A DNA stretch of 64,000 nt from Pedobacter antarcticus (GTDB lineage Bacteria; Bacteroidota; Bacteroidia; Sphingobacteriales; Sphingobacteriaceae), in the NCBI RefSeq assembly GCF_900112985.1, contig NZ_FONS01000010.1, forward strand, positions 1-64,000. Direction: 5' to 3'. The stretch's first letter is position 1, and every line of letters starts with the position of its first letter. The notes under the pieces were generated by a model. The model was not told the DNA's origin. It did not search any database and saw nothing but the letters and a program-made list of their open reading frames with translations. Below are positions 52,198 through 62,243 of this stretch, piece by piece. The translations under genes and the position numbers were made by a program.

Positions 52198-54093
52198 TTA
52201 CTGGTTTTTCGCTTTCTCAATAATTTCATCAACTACTGCAGGATCCTGCAGCGTGCTGGTATCTCCCAGATTAGTATAATCGCCCTCTGCAATTTTCCGC
52301 AGGATCCTTCTCATAATTTTACCTGATCTGGTCTTAGGAAGGCCAGGTACGAAAAGAATTTTATCTGGTTTAGCGATCGCTCCGATAACCCGGGTTACGG
52401 TCTGCAGAATATCTTTCTTACTCAGTTCTGCTTCGGTATGCAGGTTCGGGTAAATGACAAATGCATAAATGCCCTGGCCTTTTACCTCGTGCGGGAAGCC
52501 TACAACTGCGCTTTCTACCACACCGGCATGCATATTAATGGCATTTTCTACTTCTGCGGTTCCAATGCGGTGTCCGGAGACATTAATTACATCGTCTACG
52601 CGGCCTGTAATTTTATAATAACCATCTTCATCACGCATACAACCGTCTCCTGTAAAATACAGATCCGGATAAGTAGAAAAATAGGTCTGTTTACAACGCT
52701 CATGATCTCCGTAGGTTGTACGGAGCATTCCCGGCCATGGAAACTTAATACACAAATTACCGCTTACGCCATTTCCTTCGATAACAGCTCCGTTCTCATC
52801 GACAAGCACAGGTTGAACGCCGGGTAATGGTAAGGTTGCACAAGCGGGCTTTAATGGTGTCACAAAAGCTATTGGAGAGATCATCAGCCCACCTGTTTCG
52901 GTCTGCCACCAGGTATCTACAATCGGACAGTTACCGTGACCAACTTCTTGATCGAACCAATGCCAGGCCTCTTCATTGATCGGCTCACCTACTGATCCCA
53001 GCACACGCAGACTGCTGAGATCTGCACCTTCCACCGGTTCTTTACCAAAACTCATTAATGAGCGAATCGCGGTGGGCGCAGTATACAGTATATTAACTTT
53101 GTGCTTATCCACTACCTCCCAAAGACGGGATGGCGTCGGATAGGTTGGTACGCCTTCGAACATTAAAGTAGTCGCTCCTTGTGAAAGCGGACCGTAAACT
53201 ATATAAGAATGACCAGTAATCCAGCCAATATCTGCGGTACAGAAGAACACTTCGTCCGGCTGATAATTAAAAGCATTGCTAAAGGTATAACCCGCATACA
53301 CCATATATCCGCCAACGGTATGCACAACGCCTTTGGGCTTACCGGTTGAACCGGAGGTATACAAGATAAATAACATATCTTCTGCATCCATTTCTTCTGC
53401 CGGACAGTGTGTGTCCACCAGTTTTATTTCATCTTCGAACCACAGGTCCCTACCTTTCAGCATGGAAACCGGCGTACGTGTATGCGTTAAAACAATAACT
53501 TTTTCTACGGTTGGGCAAGCAATCAGTGCATCGTCGATTACTTCTTTCAACTGAATCTGTTTTGCACCCCGGAAAGATCCGTCAGCGGTAATAACCAGTT
53601 TGCAGGCAGAATCATTAATCCGGTCTGCTATGGATTTGGCAGAAAAACCACCGAAAATTACTGAATGAACAGCTCCAATTCGCGCACAGGCCAAAACGGC
53701 TACAGCGAGTTCAGGTACCATCGGCATGTAAATGCAGATCCGGTCTCCTTTTTTAACCCCATTTTTCTTTAGCACGTTCGCAAACCTGCAGACTTGTTCA
53801 TGCAGAATACGGTAAGTCAGCGTTACACTTGGTTTTTCACGATCATTCGATTCCCAGATTATAGCTGGCTTATCTCCGTTCTTCTCCAGATGTCTGTCCA
53901 GACAATTTTCTGTAATATTCAGTTTGGCACCTTCAAACCATTTAATTTTTGGCTCACTAAAATTCCAGGACAATACATTGTCCCATTTCTTTTTCCACAG
54001 GAAGTTGTCGGCTATGCCTGCCCAGAACTGTTCAGGCTGCTCTACACTGAGCCTGTAGGTTTCTTCGTATTCGGCTATAGATTTAATTTGCAT
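52198..54093 (-). CDS. acs: Acetyl-CoA synthetase (AMP-forming)
   Basis: The 631-residue enzyme activates acetate to acetyl-CoA through acetyl-AMP. The ATG at 54093 (MQIKSIAEYEETYR) is preferred over the in-frame ATG at 54153, because homologues start near this point. Visible motifs are VFGGFSAKSIADRI, the P-loop-like LYTSGSTGKPKGV, DTWWQTETGG, and the C-terminal PKTRSGKIMRR with the catalytic, acetylation-controlled lysine. It is monocistronic and cytoplasmic. Confidence 0.97.
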   Translation of the reverse strand: MQIKSIAEYEETYRLSVEQPEQFWAGIADNFLWKKKWDNVLSWNFSEPKIKWFEGAKLNITENCLDRHLEKNGDKPAIIWESNDREKPSVTLTYRILHEQVCRFANVLKKNGVKKGDRICIYMPMVPELAVAVLACARIGAVHSVIFGGFSAKSIADRINDSACKLVITADGSFRGAKQIQLKEVIDDALIACPTVEKVIVLTHTRTPVSMLKGRDLWFEDEIKLVDTHCPAEEMDAEDMLFILYTSGSTGKPKGVVHTVGGYMVYAGYTFSNAFNYQPDEVFFCTADIGWITGHSYIVYGPLSQGATTLMFEGVPTYPTPSRLWEVVDKHKVNILYTAPTAIRSLMSFGKEPVEGADLSSLRVLGSVGEPINEEAWHWFDQEVGHGNCPIVDTWWQTETGGLMISPIAFVTPLKPACATLPLPGVQPVLVDENGAVIEGNGVSGNLCIKFPWPGMLRTTYGDHERCKQTYFSTYPDLYFTGDGCMRDEDGYYKITGRVDDVINVSGHRIGTAEVENAINMHAGVVESAVVGFPHEVKGQGIYAFVIYPNLHTEAELSKKDILQTVTRVIGAIAKPDKILFVPGLPKTRSGKIMRRILRKIAEGDYTNLGDTSTLQDPAVVDEIIEKAKNQ

Positions 54094-54264
54094 AATTTGG
54101 TTTGGGTGTAAATTGGCTGATTTAATATAAGTGTAAGGTAACAAATTCCACATTAATTTTCCACATTCGCCTGAATATTACCGCCCTGTGATGTCCTCAG
54201 GGCCCCTTTGTAAAATAGCCCGCTCTCACAACACTAAGACGTTCGCTTTATGACGTAATTTTTA

Positions 54265-54357
54265 TAGCTTTGCAGTTCGAGAGAAAGATTGATCACTACT
54301 ATTTTGAAAAATAATCACATGTAGTATTGATCGTTACAAATATTTTAGTGATATTTG
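54265..54357 (+). promoter_or_regulatory. Two candidate promoters for the rpmB-rpmG cluster
   Basis: A distal -7 element, TAGCTTTG (54265-54272), is an exact match. A proximal pair has TTG at 54327-54329, a 20-bp spacer and GATATTTG at 54350-54357, with one mismatch. The proximal one would give a leader of about 45 nt, the distal one about 135 nt. Confidence 0.5.
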
Positions 54358-54408
54358 CACACTCTTAAAAAATTAAGCGAAGAACAATTAACAATATATA
54401 TTAAAGGC

Positions 54409-54642
54409 ATGTCTAGAGTTTGTGATTTAACCGGAAAAAAGGCTATGAGTGGTTTTAATGTTTCTCACTCAAACGTTAAAACTAAACGTAAGTTTTATCC
54501 CAACTTACAACTTCAGAAATTTTATATTCCTGATGAAGACCGTTGGATAACACTGAAAGTTTCTACTTCAGCTATCAAAACCATCAATAAAATTGGTATT
54601 ACTGAAGCGATCAATCGTTTCGTAAAAAAAGGATTTTTGTAA
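54409..54642 (+). CDS. rpmB: 50S ribosomal protein L28
   Basis: The 77-residue protein [20 protein letters not shown] with the typical C-terminus [14 protein letters not shown] is a standard bL28. The frame is open to an ATG at 54355, but the ATG at 54409 is the family start. It opens a cluster rpmB-rpmG-DUF4295-ftsY. Confidence 0.97.
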   Translation: MSRVCDLTGKKAMSGFNVSHSNVKTKRKFYPNLQLQKFYIPDEDRWITLKVSTSAIKTINKIGITEAINRFVKKGFL

Positions 54643-54681
54643 AAACATTGTTGATGTGAATCAACTAAATTATTAATAGAA

Positions 54682-54864
54682 ATGGCAAAAAAAGGTAACA
54701 GAGTACAAGTTATTCTAGAATGTACAGAGCATAAAACTAGCGGCATGCCTGGTATGTCTAGATATATCTCTACAAAAAACCGTAAAAACACTACTGAGCG
54801 TTTAGAATTGAAAAAATTCAATCCAGTGTTGAAGAAAGTAACTGTACATAAAGAAATTAAGTAA
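54682..54864 (+). CDS. rpmG: 50S ribosomal protein L33
   Basis: The 60-residue bL33 has [37 protein letters not shown] and [15 protein letters not shown]. The CxxC zinc pairs of the zinc-binding form are missing (only one Cys), so this is the zinc-independent type. It lies 39 bp after rpmB. Confidence 0.97.
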   Translation: MAKKGNRVQVILECTEHKTSGMPGMSRYISTKNRKNTTERLELKKFNPVLKKVTVHKEIK

Positions 54865-54889
54865 TACATACCAATAATCTATTTAGATC

Positions 54890-55057
54890 ATGGCAAAAAA
54901 GGTAGTTGCGACCCTTAAGACGGGTAAAGGAAAAGAATATTCAAAAGTTATCACAATGACTAAATCACCAAAAACAGGTGCTTATTCTTTCAGTGAAGTT
55001 ATCGTGCATAACGATCATGTTAAAGATGCTATTGCAGGAAATCAATCAGGCAAGTAA
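54890..55057 (+). CDS. DUF4295-family small basic protein
   Basis: This 55-residue gene reads MAKKVVATLKTGKGKEYSKV, then ITMTKSPKTGAYSFSEVIVH and DHVKDAIAGNQSGK with a TAA at 55055. Small basic DUF4295 proteins sit next to rpmB-rpmG throughout Bacteroidota and are thought to associate with the ribosome. It lies 25 bp after rpmG and 20 bp before a terminator. Confidence 0.93.
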   Translation: MAKKVVATLKTGKGKEYSKVITMTKSPKTGAYSFSEVIVHNDHVKDAIAGNQSGK

Positions 55058-55077
55058 TTTTAATATTTAATCATATT

Positions 55078-55110
55078 AAAGCCGTCCCTTCATTATGGGA
55101 GGGCTTTTTT
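55078..55110 (+). terminator. Intrinsic terminator after the ribosomal gene cluster
   Basis: AAAGCCgTCCC pairs with GGGAgGGCTTT around TTCATTAT, with one G-G mismatch, followed by a T run. It separates the ribosomal cluster from ftsY, which starts 20 bp on. Confidence 0.8.
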
Positions 55111-55129
55111 TGTTTTCATCTACATTTAT

Positions 55130-56092
55130 ATGGGATTATTTGATTTTTTCAAGAAAAAGGAAACTGCACCTGAAGCTCAGGAAGCCCTGAGTAAAGGTTT
55201 AGAAAAAACTAAAGAAGGATTCCTAAGTAAACTCACCAAAGCAGTCGCCGGAAAAACGACTGTAGATGATGATGTACTTGATAATCTGGAAGAAGTTCTG
55301 GTTACTTCTGATGTTGGTGTTTCTACGACGCTTAAAATAATTGAGCGTATCCAACAGCGTGCAGCCCGGGACAAATACCTGTCTACTTCTGAACTGAACC
55401 ACTTACTGAGAGATGAAATTCAACTCTTATTAGCTGAAAACAATAGTAATGATTTCCGTAAATTCGAATATGGAGATCATAAGCCATATGTAATTATGGT
55501 TGTCGGTGTAAACGGTGTGGGTAAAACTACTACTATTGGTAAACTGGCGCATAAACTGAAAGCCGAAGGACTTAAAGTTGTCCTGGGTGCAGCCGATACA
55601 TTCCGTGCTGCAGCTGTGGAACAAATTAAATTATGGGGTCAGCGTGTCGACGTCAGAGTGGTTGCACAAGCAATGGGTTCAGATCCTGCTTCTGTTGCTT
55701 TTGATACTATTCAATCGGCTGTTGCCAATGGCGAAGATGTCGTAATCATAGATACCGCAGGTCGTTTGCATAATAAGATCGGCCTGATGAATGAATTAGG
55801 CAAGATCAAAAAGGTAATGGAAAAAGTAATTCCGGGCGCACCTCACGAAATATTGCTTGTACTGGACGGCTCAACCGGTCAGAATGCATTTGAACAATGC
55901 AAGCAATTCACTGAAGCGACAGATGTAAATGCATTAGCCATCACTAAACTGGATGGTACTGCCAAAGGTGGTGTGGTTATCGGAATTTCAGATCAGTTTA
56001 AAATCCCCGTTAAATATATCGGCGTGGGTGAGGGTGTAAATGACCTTCAATTATTTGACAAAAAAGCTTTTGTGGACGGTCTTTTTAAATAG
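55130..56092 (+). CDS. ftsY: Signal recognition particle receptor FtsY
   Basis: The 320-residue SRP GTPase targets ribosomes making membrane proteins to the Sec machinery. The N domain (~1-95) lacks the long acidic N-terminal extension seen in E. coli. The G domain has the P-loop GVNGVGKTTTIGKLA, the DTFRAAAVEQ box, VVIIDTAGRLHN and TKLDGTAKGGV, then the closing GVGEGVNDLQLFD. It is cytoplasmic and membrane-associated. Confidence 0.98.
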   Translation: MGLFDFFKKKETAPEAQEALSKGLEKTKEGFLSKLTKAVAGKTTVDDDVLDNLEEVLVTSDVGVSTTLKIIERIQQRAARDKYLSTSELNHLLRDEIQLLLAENNSNDFRKFEYGDHKPYVIMVVGVNGVGKTTTIGKLAHKLKAEGLKVVLGAADTFRAAAVEQIKLWGQRVDVRVVAQAMGSDPASVAFDTIQSAVANGEDVVIIDTAGRLHNKIGLMNELGKIKKVMEKVIPGAPHEILLVLDGSTGQNAFEQCKQFTEATDVNALAITKLDGTAKGGVVIGISDQFKIPVKYIGVGEGVNDLQLFDKKAFVDGLFK

Positions 56093-56121
56093 GCTCCTGA
56101 AAAGCATAGCTATAAAATATA

Positions 56122-57456
56122 ATGAATACCAAAACAACTTCCAGGATCATCCCCCTGAAAAAACCTAAGATTAACGTAATTACACTGGGTTGTTCCAAAA
56201 ACATTTACGATTCTGAAGTATTAATGGGTCAACTGAAAGGAAATAACCTCGATGTGGTTCATGAAGCCTCCACTATGGGTAAGGATGATATCGTAGTTAT
56301 CAATACCTGCGGCTTTATCGATAATGCAAAACAGGAATCAATTGATACAATCCTTCAATACAGCCAGTTGAAAGAAGCTGGAAAGTTAAGTAAGGTTATT
56401 GTAACCGGATGTCTTTCTGAACGTTACAAACCAGAATTAGAATCGGAAATTACTAATGTCGATGCTTTTTTTGGTACAAATGACCTGCAGAACATTCTAC
56501 ATTCATTAGGTGCAAATTACAAACACGAACTAATTGGTGAGCGTTTACTCACGACGCCTTCACACTTCGCCTATTTCAAAATTGCAGAAGGCTGTAACCG
56601 CCCCTGCTCTTTCTGCGCAATTCCGCTGATGCGTGGTAAACATGTATCAACCGATATAGAAGCCTTGGTTAAGGAAGCTAAAATCCTTGCAGCCAATGGA
56701 ACGAAAGAACTGATCCTTATTGCACAGGATTTAACTTATTACGGTCTTGACATATACGGTAAAAGAAACCTTGATGAATTGTTGAGAAGACTGTCCGATA
56801 TCAATGGTATCGAATGGATAAGATTACAATATGCCTATCCTTCTGGTTTCCCAATGGAAATTCTGGATGTGATGAACGAAATGGAAAATATCTGTAACTA
56901 CCTGGATATGCCTTTACAGCATATTACTGATCCGATGCTAAAATCGATGAGACGTGGTATCACTAAACAAAAAACTATTGATATCGTGAATCAGATCCGT
57001 GATAAGGTGCCTAATATCGCTATGCGTACCACATTAATCTGTGGCTATCCTGGCGAAACGGAACAGGATTTTGAAGAGATGCTACGGTGGGTAGAAGATA
57101 CCCGTTTTGACAGGTTAGGCTGCTTCACTTATTCACATGAGGAAAAAACTCACGCGCACCAGCTGGTAGACGATGTACCTGACGAGGTGAAACAGGAACG
57201 TGTGGATGCTATAATGGAATTACAACAAGGTATTTCTTATGAGATTAACCAGGAAAAAATTGGTCAGACATTCAAAGTTCTGGTAGACCGCAAAGAAGGA
57301 GATTTCTTTATCGGGCGTACAGAATTTGATTCACCTGAAGTGGATAATGAGGTCTTGATCGATGCGACAACTGGTTATGCTGCCATTGGAAGCTTCGTTA
57401 ATGTAGCTATCGACCGTGCTGAAGATTTCGATCTCTATGGACAAATTGTCAAATAA
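56122..57456 (+). CDS. rimO: Ribosomal protein S12 methylthiotransferase RimO
   Basis: The 444-residue radical-SAM enzyme methylthiolates an Asp of ribosomal protein S12. An N-terminal UPF0004 domain carries the auxiliary-cluster cysteines (VITLGCSKNIYDSE, INTCGFI, VTGCLSERY). The radical-SAM core has C-x3-C-x2-C in GCNRPCSFCAIPLMRG, and the C-terminal TRAM domain starts around 380. It follows ftsY by 29 bp. Confidence 0.97.
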   Translation: MNTKTTSRIIPLKKPKINVITLGCSKNIYDSEVLMGQLKGNNLDVVHEASTMGKDDIVVINTCGFIDNAKQESIDTILQYSQLKEAGKLSKVIVTGCLSERYKPELESEITNVDAFFGTNDLQNILHSLGANYKHELIGERLLTTPSHFAYFKIAEGCNRPCSFCAIPLMRGKHVSTDIEALVKEAKILAANGTKELILIAQDLTYYGLDIYGKRNLDELLRRLSDINGIEWIRLQYAYPSGFPMEILDVMNEMENICNYLDMPLQHITDPMLKSMRRGITKQKTIDIVNQIRDKVPNIAMRTTLICGYPGETEQDFEEMLRWVEDTRFDRLGCFTYSHEEKTHAHQLVDDVPDEVKQERVDAIMELQQGISYEINQEKIGQTFKVLVDRKEGDFFIGRTEFDSPEVDNEVLIDATTGYAAIGSFVNVAIDRAEDFDLYGQIVK

Positions 57457-57496
57457 ATGATGCAGGTGGAGAATTGCGGATTATTAACTTAATTTA

Positions 57497-59089
57497 GTGC
57501 CAATGCAGGCCAAGTACATCTCTTACCAACAAACAAATTCATTCTCAGGTATCGTTTTAGATTACTTGAATGAAGATCAGAAACTGGAGTCCTTTTATCA
57601 GTACGCTCCTACTATTGCCGGCTTTGAAAGAGCCATTGCGGAACGGAAATTTTCCGGTGACCGGGATCTTCTCGTTCGCTGCCTGCAGGAACAATACAAG
57701 GCAATTAACCCTGGAGCTGAAACACTCCATCAAATAGAATTACTAGCTGATGACCGGACGTTTACTATAACAACAGGTCATCAGCTTAATATATTTACAG
57801 GCCCTCTTTATTTTATTTATAAGATCGTCACAGCCATAAATCTGGCTGCTGAACTGCAACAACGTTTTCCGGATTACCGGTTTATACCGGTTTACTGGAT
57901 GGCTACAGAAGACCACGATTTTGAAGAGATCAACCACCTTAGCCTGGAGGACAAAAAATTAAGCTGGGATACCGCAGCGGCCGGAGCTACTGGCAGGCTT
58001 GATACCAGTAGTCTTGCTGAGACTTTACTCGCCTACAAAGGTTACCTGGGTATTAGTGAAAATGGCACTGAATTAGCCGAATTTGCAGAACAGGCATATA
58101 GCGGTTCCCAATCACTTTCTGCAGCAACCCGTAAACTCGTTCACGCTTTATTTGGAAAGAAAGGTTTGATCTGTGTAGATGCAGATGACAGCAGGCTAAA
58201 GGCTCAGTTTGCACCTGTCATTTACAAAGACATTACTGGTGAGCATAGTTTTAAAAATATCAGTGAGCGTAATAGCGAACTGGAAAACCTAGGGTACAAA
58301 CCTCAGGTAAATCCAAGGGAGATAAACTTCTTCTATATGGATGATAAATTGCGCGAACGTATTATCCTGGAAAACGGGCAATACCAGGTCATGCACACCG
58401 ACATCCGTTTTACGGAGGAAAGTCTGCTGGCCGAAATACAGGCACATCCGGAAAAGTTCAGCCCGAATGTGGTGATGCGCCCGCTTTATCAGGAAATAAT
58501 CCTGCCTAATCTGGCTTATATTGGCGGCGGCGCTGAAGTGACCTACTGGTTACAGCTTAAATCTAATTTTGACTTTTTCCAGGTACCTTTCCCGGTGCTT
58601 GTGCTGAGAAACTCAGCATTAGTTATAGATAGCCGCGCCGCAAGAAAAATGCATATTCTGGGAATTGACCAGATTAGCCTGTTCCTGGATAATGAACAAC
58701 TCAAAAACCAGTGGGTTAAAACCAATGTTGGTGATTCTTTATGTTTGGATGATGAACAACGTGCTATACGCGCAGTCTTCGACCAGATTAAATTGAATGC
58801 CTATAAAATAGATAAGACACTTTCTATGTCTGCTGATGGTGCAAAAACCAAAGCACTGAAACTGGTAACCAATCTAGAAAAGAAAATGCTGCGTGCAGAA
58901 AAACGCAGACATAATACTTCTCTGCTCCAAATTGACAAATTAAAGAACGATCTGTTTCCTTCCGGGGTATTGCAGGAAAGGGTTTTGAATATCGCACCTA
59001 TGTATATCAACTATGGTGGTGATTTCATCGATAGTCTTTGTGCAACATTCAAGCCCCTGGATAAACAATTCACGATTCTATACGAATAA
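57497..59089 (+). CDS. bshC: Bacillithiol biosynthesis cysteine-adding enzyme BshC
   Basis: The 530-residue BshC homologue is proposed to add cysteine to GlcN-malate in the last step of bacillithiol synthesis. It contains TITTGHQLNIFTGPLYFIYKIVTAINLA, YWMATEDHDFEEINHL and VVMRPLYQEIILPNLAYIGGGAEVTYWLQLK, then a C-terminal coiled-coil segment (~430-490). An ATG two codons later is a possible start. It lies 40 bp after rimO. It implies that this organism uses bacillithiol as its low-molecular-weight thiol. Confidence 0.96.
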   Translation: MPMQAKYISYQQTNSFSGIVLDYLNEDQKLESFYQYAPTIAGFERAIAERKFSGDRDLLVRCLQEQYKAINPGAETLHQIELLADDRTFTITTGHQLNIFTGPLYFIYKIVTAINLAAELQQRFPDYRFIPVYWMATEDHDFEEINHLSLEDKKLSWDTAAAGATGRLDTSSLAETLLAYKGYLGISENGTELAEFAEQAYSGSQSLSAATRKLVHALFGKKGLICVDADDSRLKAQFAPVIYKDITGEHSFKNISERNSELENLGYKPQVNPREINFFYMDDKLRERIILENGQYQVMHTDIRFTEESLLAEIQAHPEKFSPNVVMRPLYQEIILPNLAYIGGGAEVTYWLQLKSNFDFFQVPFPVLVLRNSALVIDSRAARKMHILGIDQISLFLDNEQLKNQWVKTNVGDSLCLDDEQRAIRAVFDQIKLNAYKIDKTLSMSADGAKTKALKLVTNLEKKMLRAEKRRHNTSLLQIDKLKNDLFPSGVLQERVLNIAPMYINYGGDFIDSLCATFKPLDKQFTILYE

Positions 59090-59096
59090 TTCAAAT

Positions 59097-60182
59097 ATGG
59101 CTTTCCATACTTTCCCAGAACCGCATCTCCGTAATTTTACAAACCGGGTTTTTATAGCAATGGGTTGTCCGCCTGCTGATGCAGAGCTGGCTACCGATGT
59201 ATTACTCCGCTCAGATCTGCGTGGTATCGACTCTCATGGTGTCGCGCGTTTAAGCGGTTATATCCGTTTATGGAAGAAGAACAGAATTAATGCTGTACCA
59301 AATATCCGGATTGTTCATGAAACACCGACCACGGCTACTGTAAATGGCGATGGAGGTCTCGGCCTTGTGGTAGCCCCTTTTGCGATGAAGATCGCCATAG
59401 AGAAAGCTAAAGTTTATGGTTCTGGCTGGGTTTCAGTAACTAATTCCAACCACTTCGGAATTGCAGGTTACCATGCACTACTGGCCGTAGAGCAGGATAT
59501 GATTGGCATCAGTATGACTAATGCCAGCCCTCTGGTAGCACCTACCTATGCAAATGAACGTCTTTTAGGAACGAATCCAATGTGTTATGCTTTCCCTGCA
59601 GGAGATTACCCACCAGTTGTAATTGACATGGCGACAGCGGCAGCGGCCAATGGTAAATTAGAAATTGCACAGCGTGCACAACTACCCATTCCGGAAGGCT
59701 GGGCACAGGATAAAAATGGAGTTGGTTCTACGGACCCTAATGAATTAAAAGCTGGAGGGTCACTGTTGCCCCTGGGTAGCGATAAGGATCATGGCAGTCA
59801 CAAAGGTTACGGACTGAGTGCTGCTGTAGATATTTTGAGTGCCGTTCTTTCGGGTGCGAACTATGGTCCCTGGGTACCGCCTTTTGTATCTTTCCTGGAA
59901 CCTCCTGCTGACCCTGTCGGTGAAGGAATCGGTCATTTTCTGGGGGCAATGCGCATAGACGGTTTCCGTCCTGCAGCTGATTTTAAACATCATATGGATA
60001 ACTGGATTACAAGGTTTAAAGCAGCAAAGACTATTGACCCGGATAAAAAAGTAATTATACCAGGCGAACCTGAATTCGCATTTGAACAGGAAAGAGCGGA
60101 ACAAGGAATTCCTCTAATAGATGTAGTGGTTAATGATCTGAATGAACTGGCAGATCAGTTACAAATTCCACGCCTTTCTTAG
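59097..60182 (+). CDS. Malate/L-lactate dehydrogenase-type (Ldh family) oxidoreductase
   Basis: The 361-residue protein from the ATG at 59097 belongs to the MDH2/LDH2 (AllD/YlbC-like) NAD(P)-dependent family. Hallmarks are DLRGIDSHGVARLSGY, VSVTNSNHFGIAGYHALLA, LLGTNPMCYAFPAG, MATAAAANGKLEIA and GSHKGYGLSAAVDILSAVLSG. The in-frame ATG at 59013 lies inside bshC and is less likely. It begins 7 bp after bshC. The substrate could be malate, lactate, ureidoglycolate or a related 2-hydroxy acid. Confidence 0.93.
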   Translation: MAFHTFPEPHLRNFTNRVFIAMGCPPADAELATDVLLRSDLRGIDSHGVARLSGYIRLWKKNRINAVPNIRIVHETPTTATVNGDGGLGLVVAPFAMKIAIEKAKVYGSGWVSVTNSNHFGIAGYHALLAVEQDMIGISMTNASPLVAPTYANERLLGTNPMCYAFPAGDYPPVVIDMATAAAANGKLEIAQRAQLPIPEGWAQDKNGVGSTDPNELKAGGSLLPLGSDKDHGSHKGYGLSAAVDILSAVLSGANYGPWVPPFVSFLEPPADPVGEGIGHFLGAMRIDGFRPAADFKHHMDNWITRFKAAKTIDPDKKVIIPGEPEFAFEQERAEQGIPLIDVVVNDLNELADQLQIPRLS

Positions 60183-60207
60183 AAATTCGTTATCCAGCAT
60201 TATATAT

Positions 60208-60261
60208 AACTTACAAAAAAGGCTCCTGTAAATTAATTTACAGGAGCCTTTTTTGTAAGTT
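60208..60261. terminator. 54-bp perfect palindromic bidirectional terminator
   Basis: The two 27-bp arms are exact reverse complements with no loop: AACTTACAAAAAAGGCTCCT is the start and its mirror the end. Six A and six T flank the GGCTCCTG core. It lies between two convergent genes and can terminate both transcripts. Confidence 0.93.
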
Positions 60262-60269
60262 GATTCCGT

Positions 60270-61466
60270 TTAGTGGATACTATGGAATAGTCTGTTCCAT
60301 CTGATTTTGCTGAAGAAAGAACCATCTGTATCATAACTCATCCATACAAACAGTGCTTTTCCTACAATATGATCTTCCGGCACAAATCCCCAGTAACGTG
60401 AGTCCAATGAATTATGGCGGTTATCTCCCATCATCCAGTAATAATTCATTTTGAATGTATAACTATCCGCTTTCTGGCCATTGACTAACCATCCGTTTGC
60501 AGTTTTCTCAAGTTTATTACCTTCATAAACTGTAATCGCACGTTGATACATCGGAATAGTTGCACTGTCGAGCTTTACGGTCAGGCCTTCTTTTGGTATT
60601 AGTATAGGACCCCAGTTATCTGCATTCCAGTTCCTGTTGGGATCATGAGGAAATACGTTTTCTTCTTTAACACCTGGTTCTGCTGTTCTTACTTTCACTG
60701 AAGTTACAAAGTCAAGCTTTCCTACTTTCGCCATCATTTCCGGAGTTCCAAGGAAATTATAGGTATCATCTGAAAGCCCCATAATATCGCGTTGTATTTT
60801 GAAGCCCATTTCTTCGAAAACCTGGAAGTTAACATCGCTGGTTTTAAATTTAACCAAATAGTCAATCTGACCTGTATTTTCCATTGGTACCGGTTTTCCA
60901 TTTACAGAAACCAATCCGTCTTTCATAGTGAGAACGTCACCTGCAATACCTATACAACGTTTAATATAGTTCTCCCGTTTATCTACAGGACGGCTGATAA
61001 TAGTATATGCATTATGTACGGCTTCTCTTCCGTTGGCCCTAACCATATCATAATAATCTCTGTCTTGTGCTTCGACAGCTACAGTATCACCGTCAGGAAA
61101 ATTAAATACGACTACGTCATTTCTTTTAATATCCTGAAGTCCGGGTAATCTTCTGTATTTCCATTGAATACCGTCATAATAGGCTTTGGTGCCCGTTACA
61201 GGCATAGTATGGTGCGCAAAAGGAAAAGCGACAGGCGTCATCGGAATTCTCGCGCCGTAATTCACTTTGCTTACGAAAAGGAAGTCACCGATTAGTAATG
61301 ACCGCTCCATTGAACCGGTAGGTATGGTATAAGCTTCAATAAAGAATACTCTGATGACAGTAGCAGCGACTACAGCAAATATTACCGCGTCTGCCCACTC
61401 CCGGCTTTTAGTCTTTTTCTTCTTGCTTGCTGTTTCTTTATTTTTTTGCCAGAACTTCCAATTCAT
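60270..61466 (-). CDS. lepB: Signal peptidase I
   Basis: The 398-residue leader peptidase cleaves signal peptides at the periplasmic face. One N-terminal transmembrane helix (~25-43) is followed by the catalytic S52 in [12 protein letters not shown]. The general-base K169 is in [11 protein letters not shown], and box E follows as [25 protein letters not shown]. The family core is interrupted by a long insert (about 180-330) typical of Bacteroidota LepB. It lies 9 bp after dapB, at the end of a parA-parB-DUF5683-dapB-lepB run. Confidence 0.96.
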   Translation of the reverse strand: MNWKFWQKNKETASKKKKTKSREWADAVIFAVVAATVIRVFFIEAYTIPTGSMERSLLIGDFLFVSKVNYGARIPMTPVAFPFAHHTMPVTGTKAYYDGIQWKYRRLPGLQDIKRNDVVVFNFPDGDTVAVEAQDRDYYDMVRANGREAVHNAYTIISRPVDKRENYIKRCIGIAGDVLTMKDGLVSVNGKPVPMENTGQIDYLVKFKTSDVNFQVFEEMGFKIQRDIMGLSDDTYNFLGTPEMMAKVGKLDFVTSVKVRTAEPGVKEENVFPHDPNRNWNADNWGPILIPKEGLTVKLDSATIPMYQRAITVYEGNKLEKTANGWLVNGQKADSYTFKMNYYWMMGDNRHNSLDSRYWGFVPEDHIVGKALFVWMSYDTDGSFFSKIRWNRLFHSIH

Positions 61467-61475
61467 ATCTTATTG

Positions 61476-62216
61476 TTATTTAAAATTAAATATATCGGCT
61501 ATATTGAAAAAGCCTTGTTTATGCTGCAGCCACTCCGCAGCAACCACTGCGCCTAATGCAAACCCAGCCCGGTTATGCGCGGTATGTTTGATCTCAATCT
61601 CATCAACCTCCGAACTGTAGATAACCGTATGTGTTCCTGGTACATTTTCAATTCGCTCAGAGGCTATCAGTAGCTGATCTGCTTTAAGCACATCGCCACT
61701 AACTGAACCATCCAGCTCATTCAACCATTCATTTTTTCTGTCGAGTTGTTCAATAATTCCTTCTGCCAGCGTCATTGCTGTTCCACTTGGAGAATCCAGT
61801 TTTTGGGTATGATGAATTTCTTCTACCTGCACATCATATGCAGGATAGTTGTTCATCACTTTTGCAAGAACCTCATTAATATGAAAGAATAAATTAACAC
61901 CTATACTGAAGTTTGACCCATAAAGTAAACTATTGTTACGGCTAAGGCACTCATTTTTTATTTCCTGTAACTGACCGTACCATCCTGTGGTACCAACTAC
62001 TAATGGAACGTTCGCGTCGAAGCACATGTAAATGTTATTTATCGCTGCATCGGGCGTACTGAAATCGATCGCAACATCGGCCTTCTTCAGGTTAGCAGCA
62101 GTTAGGTCTTCCTGGTTGTCTACACTGATTTTCAGGACAATCTCATGTCCTCTTTCTATCGCAAAACGTTCAATAATCTGACCCATTTTACCATAACCGA
62201 TTAATGCAATATTCAT
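61476..62216 (-). CDS. dapB: 4-hydroxy-tetrahydrodipicolinate reductase
   Basis: The 246-residue NAD(P)H-dependent enzyme acts in the diaminopimelate/lysine pathway. It starts IALIGYGKMGQIIERFA (nucleotide-binding loop), then DVAIDFSTPDAAI, VVGTTGWYG and NFSIGVNLFF. The catalytic VEEIHHTQKLDSPSGTA has the HH pair and the K-x3-SGTA motif. It is slightly short for the family, as usual in this phylum. It sits between DUF5683 and lepB with gaps of 27 and 9 bp. Confidence 0.96.
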   Translation of the reverse strand: MNIALIGYGKMGQIIERFAIERGHEIVLKISVDNQEDLTAANLKKADVAIDFSTPDAAINNIYMCFDANVPLVVGTTGWYGQLQEIKNECLSRNNSLLYGSNFSIGVNLFFHINEVLAKVMNNYPAYDVQVEEIHHTQKLDSPSGTAMTLAEGIIEQLDRKNEWLNELDGSVSGDVLKADQLLIASERIENVPGTHTVIYSSEVDEIEIKHTAHNRAGFALGAVVAAEWLQHKQGFFNIADIFNFK

Positions 62217-62243
62217 GTGTTGTTATTTTAAGATTTAGAAGCT

